Part shown: positions 1-8,624 of the stretch, in pieces
How positions within the stretch are numbered: position 1 is the first letter of the stretch
Layout of the letters: the number at the start of each line of letters is the position of its first letter
Assembly: GCF_011040495.1 (NCBI RefSeq)
Contig: NZ_CP049037.1
Coordinates: forward strand, 3,224,001-3,288,000
Length of the DNA: 64,000 nucleotides
DNA from: Pseudohalocynthiibacter aestuariivivens
GTDB taxonomy: Bacteria; Pseudomonadota; Alphaproteobacteria; Rhodobacterales; Rhodobacteraceae
Direction: 5' to 3'
Position numbers and translations under genes: made by a program
Notes under the pieces: generated by a model
Told to the model about the DNA's origin: nothing
The model's input: only the letters and a program-made list of their open reading frames with translations
The model's database searches: none

Positions 1-447
1 AACGGCGGAACGCCGACGGCCGATCTGCGGCTGGAGATGCAGAAAACCATGCAGGCGGATGCGGCTGTATTCCGCACCTCCAAGACACTGAAGGAAGGCG
101 TGGACAAGATGACCGCGATTGCGGCCAAGCTGGATGATCTGCATGTGACGGATCGCTCCTTGGTCTGGAACACCGATCTGATGGAATCGCTGGAACTGAC
201 CAACCTGATGCCCAATGCGCTGGCCACGATCCACGGTGCCGAGGCGCGCCAAGAGAGCCGCGGCGCACATGCGCATGAGGATTTCAGCACCCGCGACGAC
301 GAAAAATGGCGTGTGCATACGATTGCGCGGGTGGAGGGCAACAAGGTCGGTCTGAGCTATCGCCCGATTGTTGAGGATCCGCTGACCACCGAGAAAGAGG
401 GTGGGATCAGCCTGAAGAAAATCGCCCCCAAGGAACGGACATTCTGA
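1..447 (+). CDS. sdhA: Succinate dehydrogenase flavoprotein subunit, C-terminal part (5' end outside window)
   Basis: The last 148 residues of the FAD subunit of succinate:quinone oxidoreductase (complex II), which oxidises succinate to fumarate at the inner membrane. The frame is open from base 1, so the gene starts upstream. Visible are the EARQESRGAHAHEDF segment and the RDDEKWRVHT segment typical of the SdhA/FrdA C-terminal helical domain. The stop overlaps the next start (TGATG at 445-449). sdhB follows after two small genes, which supports the assignment; sdhC and sdhD would be expected upstream of the window. Confidence 0.95.
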   Translation, partial: NGGTPTADLRLEMQKTMQADAAVFRTSKTLKEGVDKMTAIAAKLDDLHVTDRSLVWNTDLMESLELTNLMPNALATIHGAEARQESRGAHAHEDFSTRDDEKWRVHTIARVEGNKVGLSYRPIVEDPLTTEKEGGISLKKIAPKERTF

Positions 448-689
448 TGCGGGTGGTGCTGGGCCTTATCGCGGGGTTGGCGGCTACGCCGACACTGGCA
501 CAGACGCAGGATCAGGTGAATGCGCTGATTTCACAGTGTATCTTTAGCCATACGGAGGCGACGCAGATCATCTTTTCTACCGAAAAGCGGGAGAGCGGCG
601 CGATTGCCATCAAGTTTGACAATCGCATGGGCCTGAGCTCTGCCGAAAAGGACACTGTGCGCAACTGCGTGGCGCAGGGGCTAAGCTAA
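447..689 (+). CDS. Small secreted hypothetical protein between sdhA and sdhB
   Basis: An 80-residue protein with a clear Sec signal peptide (hydrophobic VLGLIAGLAATPTLA, probable cleavage after TLA or LAQ). The mature part is about 60 residues with two cysteines (C31 and C74), which could form a periplasmic disulfide. Its ATG overlaps the sdhA stop by one base, so translation is probably coupled. I recognise no domain. Its place inside the sdh operon suggests co-expression with complex II, but a direct role is only inferred. Confidence 0.7.
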   Translation: MRVVLGLIAGLAATPTLAQTQDQVNALISQCIFSHTEATQIIFSTEKRESGAIAIKFDNRMGLSSAEKDTVRNCVAQGLS

Positions 690-690
690 G

Positions 691-1041
691 GTGGAACGCG
701 GGGCGAGATATCGCGGTGCGAACCTCGTTGGTGCGGGTGTTATTGTTGCGCTGACGCTGAGCGGTTGCACCGCAGCCAATGAAGCCGCCGACACGCTGGC
801 GCAGGATCGGGCCAAAAGGGTGGTGAACGGCGTTGTGCAGCAGCGTTTTCCCGGTGTGAACGCAGCCCCGGTGACCGATTGCATCATCGATGCGGCCAGC
901 GCCGGAGAGATTATTTCCATCGCCGGGGCATCCGTCACCGGCGTCACAGAAGAAACGGCGCGGGACGTGCTGGAAATAGCACAACGTCCCGAGGCCATAG
1001 AATGTATTGCCCAGAACAGCATCGCGCTGTTGGGCGGCTGA
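691..1041 (+). CDS. Small lipoprotein, hypothetical, within the sdh operon
   Basis: A 116-residue protein starting with GTG, one base after the preceding stop. The N-terminus is basic, then a hydrophobic stretch ends in the lipobox LSGC, so it should be lipidated on cysteine about 26. The mature part is Ala/Val-rich, with two further cysteines near DCIIDAA and AIECIAQ. It ends 15 bases before sdhB. No family recognised; the location points to an accessory envelope protein made together with succinate dehydrogenase. GTG is preferred because there is no earlier start after the upstream stop. Confidence 0.7.
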   Translation: MERGARYRGANLVGAGVIVALTLSGCTAANEAADTLAQDRAKRVVNGVVQQRFPGVNAAPVTDCIIDAASAGEIISIAGASVTGVTEETARDVLEIAQRPEAIECIAQNSIALLGG

Positions 1042-1056
1042 ACGGAGTAGACGCAC

Positions 1057-1836
1057 ATGGTTCAACTCACCCTGCCCAAGAACAGCCGGATTACCACCGG
1101 CAAAACGTGGCCCAAACCGGCCGGCGCCAAGAACTTGCGCAAGTTCAGCATCTACCGCTGGACGCCAGATGACGGCAAAAATCCCAGCGTGGACACGTAT
1201 TTTGTCGATATGGATACCTGCGGGCCGATGGTTCTGGACGCGCTGATCAAGATCAAGACAGAGATTGACCCGACGCTGAGTTTCCGCCGCTCGTGCCGCG
1301 AGGGGATCTGTGGGTCCTGCGCGATGAACATCGACGGGATCAACACGCTGGCCTGCATCTATGGCATGGACGAGATCAAGGGCGATGTGAAAATCTATCC
1401 GCTGCCGCATATGCCGGTGGTGCGTGATCTGATCCCGGACCTGACGCATTTCTATGCTCAGCACGCCAGCATTATGCCGTGGCTGGAAACCAAGACAAAC
1501 CGTCCCGCGAAGGAGTGGAAACAATCCATCGAGGACCGGGCCAAGCTGGATGGTCTATATGAGTGCGTCATGTGCGCCAGTTGCTCGACCGCCTGCCCAA
1601 GTTATTGGTGGAATGGTGACAAGTACCTCGGGCCCGCCGCGCTGCTGCACGCCTATCGCTGGATCATCGACAGCCGCGACGAGGCGACCGGCGAACGGCT
1701 GGATGATTTGGAAGATCCGTTCAAGCTGTACCGGTGTCACACGATCATGAACTGCACCAAGACATGCCCCAAGGGTCTGAATCCGGCCAAGGCGATCGCA
1801 GAGATCAAGAAGATGATGGTCGAACGCGTCGTTTGA
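1057..1836 (+). CDS. sdhB: Succinate dehydrogenase iron-sulfur subunit
   Basis: A 259-residue electron-transfer subunit of complex II, moving electrons from the SdhA flavin to the membrane quinone site. The N-terminal plant-type ferredoxin domain has the [2Fe-2S] ligands C80, C85, C88 and C100. The C-terminal domain has C170, C173 and C176 (CVMCASC) plus C180, C227, C233 and C237 for the [4Fe-4S] and [3Fe-4S] clusters. Length matches the family. It is last in the sdh group; the following transporter gene begins 7 bases later. Confidence 0.98.
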   Translation: MVQLTLPKNSRITTGKTWPKPAGAKNLRKFSIYRWTPDDGKNPSVDTYFVDMDTCGPMVLDALIKIKTEIDPTLSFRRSCREGICGSCAMNIDGINTLACIYGMDEIKGDVKIYPLPHMPVVRDLIPDLTHFYAQHASIMPWLETKTNRPAKEWKQSIEDRAKLDGLYECVMCASCSTACPSYWWNGDKYLGPAALLHAYRWIIDSRDEATGERLDDLEDPFKLYRCHTIMNCTKTCPKGLNPAKAIAEIKKMMVERVV

Positions 1837-1843
1837 TTAGCGG

Positions 1844-2557
1844 ATGGCCGAGACGCTGACACAGGCGCTGCTGCTGGCGGGGATGGCGGGGGCGACGATC
1901 CCGGTGGGCGCGTTGCTGGCAACGCAGGAGAAGTGTCTGCCCGGCTGGCTGGAAGACGAGTTTCGCCATAGTGTCATCGCCTTTGGCGGTGGCGCGCTTT
2001 TCTCAGCAATCGCATTGGTTCTGGTGCCCGAAGGGGCGGACCGGCTGGCGCCGCTGGCTGTGCTGTTCTGGTTTGTGGCAGGCGGCGCGTTTTTCTGCTG
2101 TGTTGATCGCGCGATTCAGAACCGGGGGGGCGCTGGGGCGCAACTGATGGCGATGCTGCTGGACTTTGTGCCAGAGGCGATGGCGCTTGGTGCGCTGATC
2201 GCCGGTGATCCGGGGGTCGCGGTGTTGATGGCCGGGTTGATTGCGCTGCAAAACCTGCCCGAAGGGTTCAACGCGTTTCGCGAAATGCAGGGCGTCGGGA
2301 GTCGAACGGCGCGCATTCTGATCCTGTTCGTCATGATTGTCGCACTGGGGCCGATATCCGCGTGGTTCGGCCTGACCGTGCTGGGCGATCAACCCGAGGT
2401 GTTGGGGGCGATCATGCTCTTTGCGGCGGGTGGGATCCTGTATTTGCTATTCGAGGATATCGCACCGGGTGTCCGGCTGGAACGTGCCTGGGCACCGCCG
2501 CTGGGGGCAGTGGCGGGATTTGCGCTGGGGCTGGCTGGGCATATGATGGTGTCCTAA
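1844..2557 (+). CDS. ZIP-like metal transporter family membrane protein
   Basis: A 237-residue integral membrane protein with about seven or eight hydrophobic segments. Two motifs resemble the paired metal-site helices of ZIP (SLC39/ZupT-like) transporters: LLDFVPEAMALG around residue 105 and LQNLPEGFNAF around residue 130, the second close to the HNxPEG signature but with Gln for the usual His. It probably moves a divalent metal across the inner membrane, although the substituted His leaves the substrate open. It begins 7 bases after sdhB and may be read through from it. Confidence 0.7.
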   Translation: MAETLTQALLLAGMAGATIPVGALLATQEKCLPGWLEDEFRHSVIAFGGGALFSAIALVLVPEGADRLAPLAVLFWFVAGGAFFCCVDRAIQNRGGAGAQLMAMLLDFVPEAMALGALIAGDPGVAVLMAGLIALQNLPEGFNAFREMQGVGSRTARILILFVMIVALGPISAWFGLTVLGDQPEVLGAIMLFAAGGILYLLFEDIAPGVRLERAWAPPLGAVAGFALGLAGHMMVS

Positions 2558-2583
2558 AGGTTGCGTCGCTGTCGTGCGAAACG

Positions 2584-2922
2584 TCAGTCAGAGACTTTCT
2601 TGACGAACTGGGATTTCAGGCTCATCTGGCCAAAGCCCGGAATCTTGCAATCAATGTCGTGATCGCCGTCGACCAGACGAATGCCGCGAACCTTGGTGCC
2701 GACCTTTACAACGGATGATGATCCCTTGACCTTCAGATCCTTAATGACGGTGACAGTGTCGTCATCCGCCAGCACGTTGCCGACGCTATCGCGTATTTCG
2801 TCAGCACTAGCTGCTGTCTCTGGGGACCATTCATGGCCGCATTCAGGGCAGTTGAGCAAGGCATCCACAGGGTAGGTGTATGTCGAGGCACATTCGGGGC
2901 ACGGGGGCAGGGTATCGGTCAT
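2584..2922 (-). CDS. phnA: PhnA/YjdM family zinc-ribbon protein
   Basis: A 112-residue cytoplasmic protein. An N-terminal zinc ribbon has CPEC pairs at C8/C11 and C25/C28, followed by an SH3-like beta domain containing the family pattern [15 protein letters not shown] and the end motif KSQFVKKV. The family was named for the E. coli phn locus, but it is not needed for phosphonate breakdown and its role is unknown. It is convergent with the upstream transporter gene and stands alone. Confidence 0.88.
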   Translation of the reverse strand: MTDTLPPCPECASTYTYPVDALLNCPECGHEWSPETAASADEIRDSVGNVLADDDTVTVIKDLKVKGSSSVVKVGTKVRGIRLVDGDHDIDCKIPGFGQMSLKSQFVKKVSD

Positions 2923-3166
2923 GCCCTTGCTATAGCCGGGTGGATGAGAGGTGACCAGAACGCGATCGTCTTTGCGCCGGTATCCGGCTTTGAGCGGTCA
3001 CATGATCAGTTGCGACGACGCGTATCAGGGGATGGTCCGGGAAAACCTGTGATGCAGGTGGCTGGCGTGACCCAGAGCCGTCAAAGCTCTTGTCGTTCTC
3101 ACAAAACGACTGCCACGCCATGCAGTGCGGTGAGGGATCCCGATCTTTCGCTTTGCGAAAGCCTTT

Positions 3167-3242
3167 TGGTGCCGCTGAAGGGACTCGAACCCCCGACCCC
3201 ATCATTACGAATGACGTGCTCTACCATCTGAGCTACAGCGGC
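3167..3242 (-). tRNA. tRNA-Thr (anticodon CGT)
   Basis: A 76-base cloverleaf on the minus strand with CCA encoded at the 3' end. The acceptor stem is GCCGCTG/CAGCGGC, the D arm is GCTC-AGATGGTA-GAGC, the anticodon stem is CGTCA/TGATG around the loop TTCGTAA, and the T arm carries TTCGAGT. The anticodon CGT occupies 3207-3209 and reads ACG threonine codons. The discriminator base is A. Confidence 0.96.
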
Positions 3243-3509
3243 ATCCCGGTCTGCACTGGTCCGGGGTGGACCATGCGGATAATGCACGCTGCTTCTAGCG
3301 ATTTGGCGTCCTGCGTCAATATCGGATCGCCACGCAGAACGAAAAGTGCATACCTGTCATCGCGACCGTTGCGAATGGGCGTAATTTCGGACGCGGTGCG
3401 ACGACGGCGAAATATGCCGGGGGCCGGGACCGAGGCAGCCGTCCTGCCTACCTGATAGACACCAGAGCGGAACTTGCCTATCGCTGAGGGAGCAAAGAAA
3501 GGCACCGAT

Positions 3510-4544
3510 ATGGCCAAACGCGAGGCGTTCGAGATTGGCGGGCAGAGCATCGCGCCGGGAACACGAGCGACGGTGGACATACCCGTCAGCACATTGTCGG
3601 ACCATACGCCGGTCAATTTATCGGTGCATGTGACACATGGGCGCAAACCGGGGCCGGTGATGTTCGTCTCGGCGGCGGTGCATGGCGACGAGGTGATCGG
3701 GGTCGAGATCGTGCGCAGGCTGCTAAAGGCCAAGGCGCTGAAGTCGATGGCGGGGACGCTGCTGGCGGTGCCGATCGTGAATACTTACGGATTTCTCAAC
3801 AACGCGCGCTATCTGCCGGACCGGCGTGATTTGAACCGCTGTTTTCCCGGCGGGCCAGAGGGGTCGATGGCATCGCGGCTGGCGCATATTTTTATGACCG
3901 AGGTGGTGTTGCGCGCGCAGGTGGGGATTGATCTGCATTCCGCTGCGATCCACCGTACCAACCTGCCGCAGATACGTCTGTCACCGGGAAACGCGCGATT
4001 GGCGGCCTTGGGCCGGGCCTTTGGCGCGCCAGTGATGCTGAATTCGAAGCTGCGCGAGGGATCGCTGCGGATGGCGGCCGAAGAGGCGGGCATCGACGTG
4101 CTGCTGTACGAGGGTGGCGAGGGGCTGCGCTTTGACGAACTGGCGGCGCGGGCGGGAGTTGCGGGCATCCTGCGCGTGATGCACGAACTGGGGATGCTGG
4201 CCGCCCGCGCGGTGCCGCGCACAAAGGCGCGCAGCGTGATGTGCGGCGGGTCAAGCTGGTATCGCGCCCCGGCGGGGGGGCTGTTTCGCGGGTACCTGCC
4301 GACCGGGGCCACGGTGGCACCCGGCACAGTACTGGGTGCCGTGTCAGATCCGTTCGGCGAGGTCGAGACCGAGGTGATCGCCGACGAGGAAGGTATCATC
4401 ATCGGGCGCACCAACATGCCGGTGGTCTATGAGGGCGAGGCGCTGTTTCACATCGCTGAAACCGCGCGCGCCGAGGCCGCCGCCGAAGGGGTCAGCGCGC
4501 ATATGGACGCGGCACCGCTCTATGATGAGGACGAGATCATCTGA
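3510..4544 (+). CDS. Succinylglutamate desuccinylase/aspartoacylase family zinc hydrolase
   Basis: A 344-residue M14-type amidohydrolase of the AstE/AspA superfamily. Zinc ligands are visible as H58 and E61 in VHGDEVIG and H143 in GIDLHSA; DRRDLNRCFPG (about 104-114) is the substrate-carboxylate motif. The C-terminal barrel domain (GLFRGYLPTGATVAPG) is the usual one. These enzymes remove acyl groups from N-acyl amino acids or related compounds; the substrate is not deducible. ATG 3510 is chosen because AGAAAGG lies at a good distance upstream; an upstream ATG at 3474 lacks this. No amino-acid pathway genes are adjacent. Confidence 0.85.
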   Translation: MAKREAFEIGGQSIAPGTRATVDIPVSTLSDHTPVNLSVHVTHGRKPGPVMFVSAAVHGDEVIGVEIVRRLLKAKALKSMAGTLLAVPIVNTYGFLNNARYLPDRRDLNRCFPGGPEGSMASRLAHIFMTEVVLRAQVGIDLHSAAIHRTNLPQIRLSPGNARLAALGRAFGAPVMLNSKLREGSLRMAAEEAGIDVLLYEGGEGLRFDELAARAGVAGILRVMHELGMLAARAVPRTKARSVMCGGSSWYRAPAGGLFRGYLPTGATVAPGTVLGAVSDPFGEVETEVIADEEGIIIGRTNMPVVYEGEALFHIAETARAEAAAEGVSAHMDAAPLYDEDEII

Positions 4545-4547
4545 CGA

Positions 4548-5210
4548 TCACGTAACCTTGTCGCGGTTCTGCGGCAACAGGAAGATCGACACGGTCAGCA
4601 GGCTGAACACCAGTTCATACACTTCCCATTTACGCTGCACGTCAATCACCGTGATGATGATGCTGGCCACCAGCGCGATCAGACCATGCCGCAGCCATGG
4701 CACCGGCACTGCGAACCGGTCTGCAAGGGCTGCGATGCGCGGGCTGCGGGTATAGAGCAGCGGCAAAACCACCAGATAGAGCAGGATGCAGAACGTCAGG
4801 ATTGGGCCAAACAGCGTTTTGGTCAGATGAATGTCACCAATCATCAGGTTGTGGAAATTGGTTTCATCCTGCTTGTTGTTGTTCTGGAAAAACTCGCCGG
4901 ATTCCCAGCCGAACACGCGCTGGCCCCACGATACTTCTTCGCCCGCAGCGAGAAAGAACATCAGCGCATAGAGCATCGTCAATACGGCGGCCAATCGCAG
5001 ACCACGGGCGGAAGTCCCGCGCGCGTTGAAGGCCAGAACCACGCTGGAGGCAAACAGGCAGATCGCAGTGCCGTATTCGACCAAGCCATCTTCGGCAGCG
5101 AATGTGGCCCAGAAATATGTGGGATTCACGAATGCGATGACCACGGATGCGGCCAGAACCGCCGCAATCAGCGCCATCAGGGCGCGGTCAATCTGGCTCA
5201 GCAGTGTCAT
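4548..5210 (-). CDS. Conserved membrane protein of unknown function with a GEEVSWGQR motif
   Basis: A 220-residue protein with about six predicted membrane helices. Between helices 3 and 4 it carries GEEVSWGQRVFGW, followed about 15 residues later by NKQDETNFHN. Clustered Glu, Trp, Gln, Arg, Asn and His at a membrane boundary look like a catalytic or ligand site, and I recall similar motifs in uncharacterised membrane proteins, but I know no assigned function. It lies downstream of rpsU on the same strand, separated by a likely terminator, and is convergent with the hydrolase gene, 3 bases apart. Confidence 0.65.
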   Translation of the reverse strand: MTLLSQIDRALMALIAAVLAASVVIAFVNPTYFWATFAAEDGLVEYGTAICLFASSVVLAFNARGTSARGLRLAAVLTMLYALMFFLAAGEEVSWGQRVFGWESGEFFQNNNKQDETNFHNLMIGDIHLTKTLFGPILTFCILLYLVVLPLLYTRSPRIAALADRFAVPVPWLRHGLIALVASIIITVIDVQRKWEVYELVFSLLTVSIFLLPQNRDKVT

Positions 5211-5344
5211 TCAAACTTCTTTCCAGCAATCGAAATCTGTCGCTGAGATATGCGAGCGCCCCGGTTCCATCAAGTGCAAACGCCGCGATGGCGATCTGGC
5301 GCCGATCCGGGGCGATGCGATTCGCTGGCTCCGGGGAACGACAA

Positions 5345-5369
5345 ACCCCCGCGGCAGAGCCTCGGGGGT
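5345..5369 (-). terminator. Probable intrinsic terminator after rpsU
   Basis: On the minus strand ACCCCCG pairs with CGGGGGT, and inside it GGC pairs with GCC around a TCT loop. TTTGT follows. It lies about 100 bases downstream of the rpsU stop and before the next minus-strand gene, where a terminator would be expected. The T tract is short. Confidence 0.55.
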
Positions 5370-5467
5370 CGTCACTTTTGTCATTCGCGCATCTTGGTCT
5401 GAAAACCGATTTTTCACTTTTCGGGATGCACGCATCTTTTGGTGCGGATCAAGCCGTCAAAGGCTGC

Positions 5468-5674
5468 TTAGAGCATACCTTCGCGCTGGGCTTTCTTACG
5501 TGCCAGTTTACGGGCACGACGGATAGCTTCAGCTTTTTCGCGCGCTTTTTTCTCGGATGGTTTCTCGAAATGTTGCTTGAGCTTCATTTCCCGAAACACA
5601 CCTTCGCGCTGTAGCTTTTTCTTCAGGGCGCGGAGCGCCTGATCGACGTTGTTGTCGCGTACACTAACCTGCAT
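5468..5674 (-). CDS. rpsU: 30S ribosomal protein S21
   Basis: A 68-residue, highly basic protein of the small ribosomal subunit, needed for initiation on natural mRNAs. The N-terminus [19 protein letters not shown] and the motif [17 protein letters not shown] match bS21, and the Lys/Arg-rich tail fits. The length is normal for alphaproteobacteria. It is monocistronic here, with COQ9 divergent and a hairpin downstream. The upstream sequence on the minus strand gives GAAAGGTGG near the start codon as ribosome-binding site. Confidence 0.97.
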   Translation of the reverse strand: MQVSVRDNNVDQALRALKKKLQREGVFREMKLKQHFEKPSEKKAREKAEAIRRARKLARKKAQREGML

Positions 5675-5785
5675 GTGGTTTTCACCACCTTTCTAAGTTT
5701 GAGTTGCAAGAGATTGCAGGAAGCGGGTCTATAGCAAAGCCCGGCGGATTTGTCTAGGGTGCGACCCGAGCCTGGGAGAGACAAT

Positions 5786-6502
5786 ATGACCGAACCGGAT
5801 CTGACCACCGAGATGCTGAAGGCCGCCGCGACCCATGTGCCGTTCGACGGCTGGAGCCAGATCAGTTTTGACGCGGCGGCGCGTGATGCTGGGGTGGCAC
5901 CGGGCGTCGCGCGGGCGCTGTTCCCGCGTGGTGCGGTTGACCTTGCACTGGCGTATCATGCGGCGGGGGACGCTGCGATGCTGGCGCGTCTGGAAGAGGC
6001 GGATTTAGCTGACATGCGGTTTCGTGACCGGATCGCCGCAGCGGTGCGGTTTCGGCTGGAGGCCGTCGAAGACCGAGAGATGGTGCGACGGGGTATGGCG
6101 CTGTTTGCCCTGCCGCATCACGCCGCCGATGGTGCGCGCGCGATCTGGCAGACCTGCGATCACATCTGGACGGCGCTGGGCGACACGTCCGACGATATCA
6201 ACTGGTATACAAAACGCGCAACATTATCAGGCGTTTATGGCAGTACCGTTCTGTACTGGCTGGGCGATGACAGCGACGGGCACGCGGCGACATGGGAGTT
6301 TCTGGATCGGCGGATTGATAACGTGATGCAGTTTGAGAAGACCAAGGCGAAAATGCGCGAAAACCCGGTGCTGACCCGTGTGCTGGCCGGGCCGCTGGAC
6401 CTGTTGTCGCGGATACGCGCGCCGCAGGCCGGGCCGATGCCGAACATGCCGGGCCATTGGAACGTCGCCTCGGAAAAACATGGCAAGCAAGATCAGACTT
6501 AG
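5786..6502 (+). CDS. COQ9 family ubiquinone biosynthesis accessory protein
   Basis: A 238-residue protein of the COQ9 family, a lipid-binding TetR-like fold that assists hydroxylation in ubiquinone synthesis. The family pattern is seen in HVPFDGWSQISFDAAARDAGV, the ALFPRG turn and the C-terminal region DDINWYTKRATLSGVYGSTVLYWL. ATG 5786 is preferred to 5750 because GGGAGAG lies about 8 bases upstream and the 5750 extension has no similarity to the family. It is followed 9 bases later by a quinone oxidoreductase, consistent with a quinone-related transcription unit. Confidence 0.9.
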   Translation: MTEPDLTTEMLKAAATHVPFDGWSQISFDAAARDAGVAPGVARALFPRGAVDLALAYHAAGDAAMLARLEEADLADMRFRDRIAAAVRFRLEAVEDREMVRRGMALFALPHHAADGARAIWQTCDHIWTALGDTSDDINWYTKRATLSGVYGSTVLYWLGDDSDGHAATWEFLDRRIDNVMQFEKTKAKMRENPVLTRVLAGPLDLLSRIRAPQAGPMPNMPGHWNVASEKHGKQDQT

Positions 6503-6511
6503 GAATATACG

Positions 6512-7492
6512 ATGACCAAGACGATGAACGCCGTTGAGATCACCCAACCCGGCGGCCCTGAAGCTCTGCAAATGACGCAGCGCCCCGTCCCACAGCCGCG
6601 TGTCGGCGAGGTGGTGATCAAGGTGGCCTATGCCGGTGTGAACCGCCCTGATGCATTACAGCGCGCGGGTGCCTATGCGCCGCCCGTCGGTGCCAGCGAT
6701 CTGCCGGGGTTGGAAGCGTCGGGAGAGATCGCCGCGATCGGTGAGGGTGTCAGCGAATGGACTGTAGGCGATGCGGTCTGCGCATTGCTGCCGGGAGGTG
6801 GCTATGCCGAATATGTGGCCACATCGGCCGCGCATTGTCTGCCGGTACCCGCCGGGATGGGCCTGAAAGAGGCCGCATGCCTGCCCGAGACGTTTTTCAC
6901 CGTGTGGTCCAACGTTTTCCAGCGCGGCGGGCTGAAGGCCGGCGAGCGGTTTCTGGTGCATGGTGGCTCGTCTGGTATCGGCACGACGGCGATCCAGCTG
7001 GCCAATGTCTTTGGCGCGCGGGTTTTCACCACCGCTGGCTCGGATGAGAAATGCGCCGTTTGCACAGATCTGGGCGCAGAGCGGGCGATCAACTATCGCA
7101 ATGATGATTTCGTCGAGGTTCTGCGCGGCGAGGGCGGCGCGAACCTGATCCTCGATATGGTCGGTGGCGACTACCTTCCGCGCAACGTCAAGGCGCTGGC
7201 TGATGATGGACGACTGGTTCAGATCGCCTTTCTACAGGGCCCGAAGGTCACGCTGAACTTTGCCCAGATGATGATGCGCCGCCTGACGATCACCGGCAGC
7301 ACCCTGCGCCCGCAGAGCGTGCAAGCCAAGGCCGATATCGCGGCCGCCCTGCGCCGAGATGTCTGGCCGTTGCTGGATGCAGGGCGCGTGGCACCTGTCA
7401 TGGACAGCAGCTATGCGCTGGCCGATGCCGCTGCGGCCCATGCGCATATGGAAAGCAGCACCCATATCGGCAAGATCGTTCTGGAGGTCTGA
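6512..7492 (+). CDS. NAD(P)H:quinone oxidoreductase, zinc-independent MDR family (PIG3-like)
   Basis: A 326-residue medium-chain reductase. The N-terminal GroES-like domain has NRPDALQRAGAY and LPGLEASGEI; the Rossmann domain has HGGSSGIGTTAIQLA (150-164), which binds NADPH. The catalytic zinc ligands of alcohol dehydrogenases are absent, as in quinone reductases of the TP53I3/PIG3 group, and the C-terminal SSTHIGKIVL fits the same group. It probably reduces quinones or other enones with NADPH. It lies directly downstream of COQ9 and 4 bases before a GTG-initiated gene. Confidence 0.9.
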   Translation: MTKTMNAVEITQPGGPEALQMTQRPVPQPRVGEVVIKVAYAGVNRPDALQRAGAYAPPVGASDLPGLEASGEIAAIGEGVSEWTVGDAVCALLPGGGYAEYVATSAAHCLPVPAGMGLKEAACLPETFFTVWSNVFQRGGLKAGERFLVHGGSSGIGTTAIQLANVFGARVFTTAGSDEKCAVCTDLGAERAINYRNDDFVEVLRGEGGANLILDMVGGDYLPRNVKALADDGRLVQIAFLQGPKVTLNFAQMMMRRLTITGSTLRPQSVQAKADIAAALRRDVWPLLDAGRVAPVMDSSYALADAAAAHAHMESSTHIGKIVLEV

Positions 7493-7496
7493 TCTG

Positions 7497-8624
7497 GTGC
7501 TGGGCGTGGTGCAATACGCGGCTCTCGGCCTCGCCGCGATCAGCATTTGCCTCAGCGCGTGGGCGATCCGGCGCGACACGCCGCTGGACTGGCGATTTGC
7601 GGTGCCGCAGGTGGTCGGGACCGAAACCGCGCCTTTTTTCCAGACAGTTCTGGACTATAAGGCCGCGACCGGGCAGGCGCATTCACCCAGTATTGCGCGG
7701 ACCGACGATGGCTTTGACGTGCTGTGGTTCGAAGGCTCCAAGGAGGCACAGGCAGATGTGGACATCTTTGCCGCGTCGGTTACGGGCGGCGACGGTACGT
7801 GGGAATCTGATACGCCCCGCCGCATTGTCACGCGCGGCGCTCTGGGCGCGGCGTTCGCCCCGCGTCAGTTGGTCGTGACGCTGGGCAACACGATAGAGAA
7901 CGAGTCGTTGCGCGGCGCGCTCTATAGCACGGTGGTGTCGGTCGGGGGCTGGGCCATGGCCTCGATCGCGGCGATCCGCATGGATGGCGACATGCCCCAG
8001 CAGGCCCGCAAGCTGAACCTGTCGCCGCTGCTGAACCGGTCGCATCTGGTGAAGTCGCCAATGGTGGAATATGCCGATGGCTCCTATGCCCTGCCGGTCT
8101 ATTTCGAGATGGGGCAGATGCACGGCGTCCTCGCCCGCTTTGGCCGTGATGGCCGGGTCCGCGATACCGCGCGGATCGACGGGCCGAACCTGCATCCGAT
8201 TCAACCGATGATCGTTCCGCTCAGCGCCACACATGCCGTCGCGTTCCTGCGCGATTTCGATATCGCGCTCGGCAAGCTGCTGATCAGTCACACGCGCGAT
8301 GGCGGCCAAAGCTGGAGCAGCGTACGCGCGACCGAGATCGCCAACCCCAGCGCGCCGGTCGCGGCATTGCCGTTGGGGGGCGAGCGCATTTTGATCGCGA
8401 TGAACGATGACCCGGCGCGCCCCGACGATCTGCGTCTGTCGCTGAGCGAGGATGGCGGCGAGACATGGCGGGTGCTGCATAGTTTCACACCCGAAGAGGG
8501 CGCGCTGCGCTACCCGATGCTGCGCGACCTGCATGGCGGGGAATTCGCGCTGACCTATTCGCAGGGGACCAAGCGCGGGATCAAGGCGCATGTATTCAAC
8601 ACCGCATGGCTGGCGACGAAATGA
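7497..8624 (+). CDS. Sialidase-like BNR-repeat protein with N-terminal membrane anchor
   Basis: A 375-residue protein read from a GTG four bases after the preceding stop. Residues about 5-25 form a hydrophobic anchor or uncleaved signal. The rest is a predicted six-bladed beta-propeller of the exo-sialidase superfamily, with Asp-box repeats such as SHTRDGGQSW and LSEDGGETW, and an N-terminal SIARTDDGFDVLWFEG segment. The family hydrolyses terminal sialic acids or related sugars, but many members have other substrates. The gene overlaps the next by ATGA, suggesting a two-gene unit. The upstream ATG at 7359 would overlap the reductase gene and is rejected. Confidence 0.7.
   Translation: MLGVVQYAALGLAAISICLSAWAIRRDTPLDWRFAVPQVVGTETAPFFQTVLDYKAATGQAHSPSIARTDDGFDVLWFEGSKEAQADVDIFAASVTGGDGTWESDTPRRIVTRGALGAAFAPRQLVVTLGNTIENESLRGALYSTVVSVGGWAMASIAAIRMDGDMPQQARKLNLSPLLNRSHLVKSPMVEYADGSYALPVYFEMGQMHGVLARFGRDGRVRDTARIDGPNLHPIQPMIVPLSATHAVAFLRDFDIALGKLLISHTRDGGQSWSSVRATEIANPSAPVAALPLGGERILIAMNDDPARPDDLRLSLSEDGGETWRVLHSFTPEEGALRYPMLRDLHGGEFALTYSQGTKRGIKAHVFNTAWLATK

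Noticed and set aside
610..1524. Minus-strand ORF of 304 codons opposite the small lipoprotein and sdhB
   Set aside because: It lies opposite a certain gene, its composition is Arg/His/Gln-rich as expected for a reverse frame in GC-rich DNA, and it has no recognisable motif.
3243..3509. Gap between tRNA-Thr and the deacylase gene
   Set aside because: No convincing ORF, hairpin or repeat; a minus-strand ORF (3233-3733) runs over the real gene and is a shadow.
5211..5435. Minus-strand ORF of 74 codons between rpsU and the membrane protein
   Set aside because: It spans the probable rpsU terminator and has no ribosome site or similarity.
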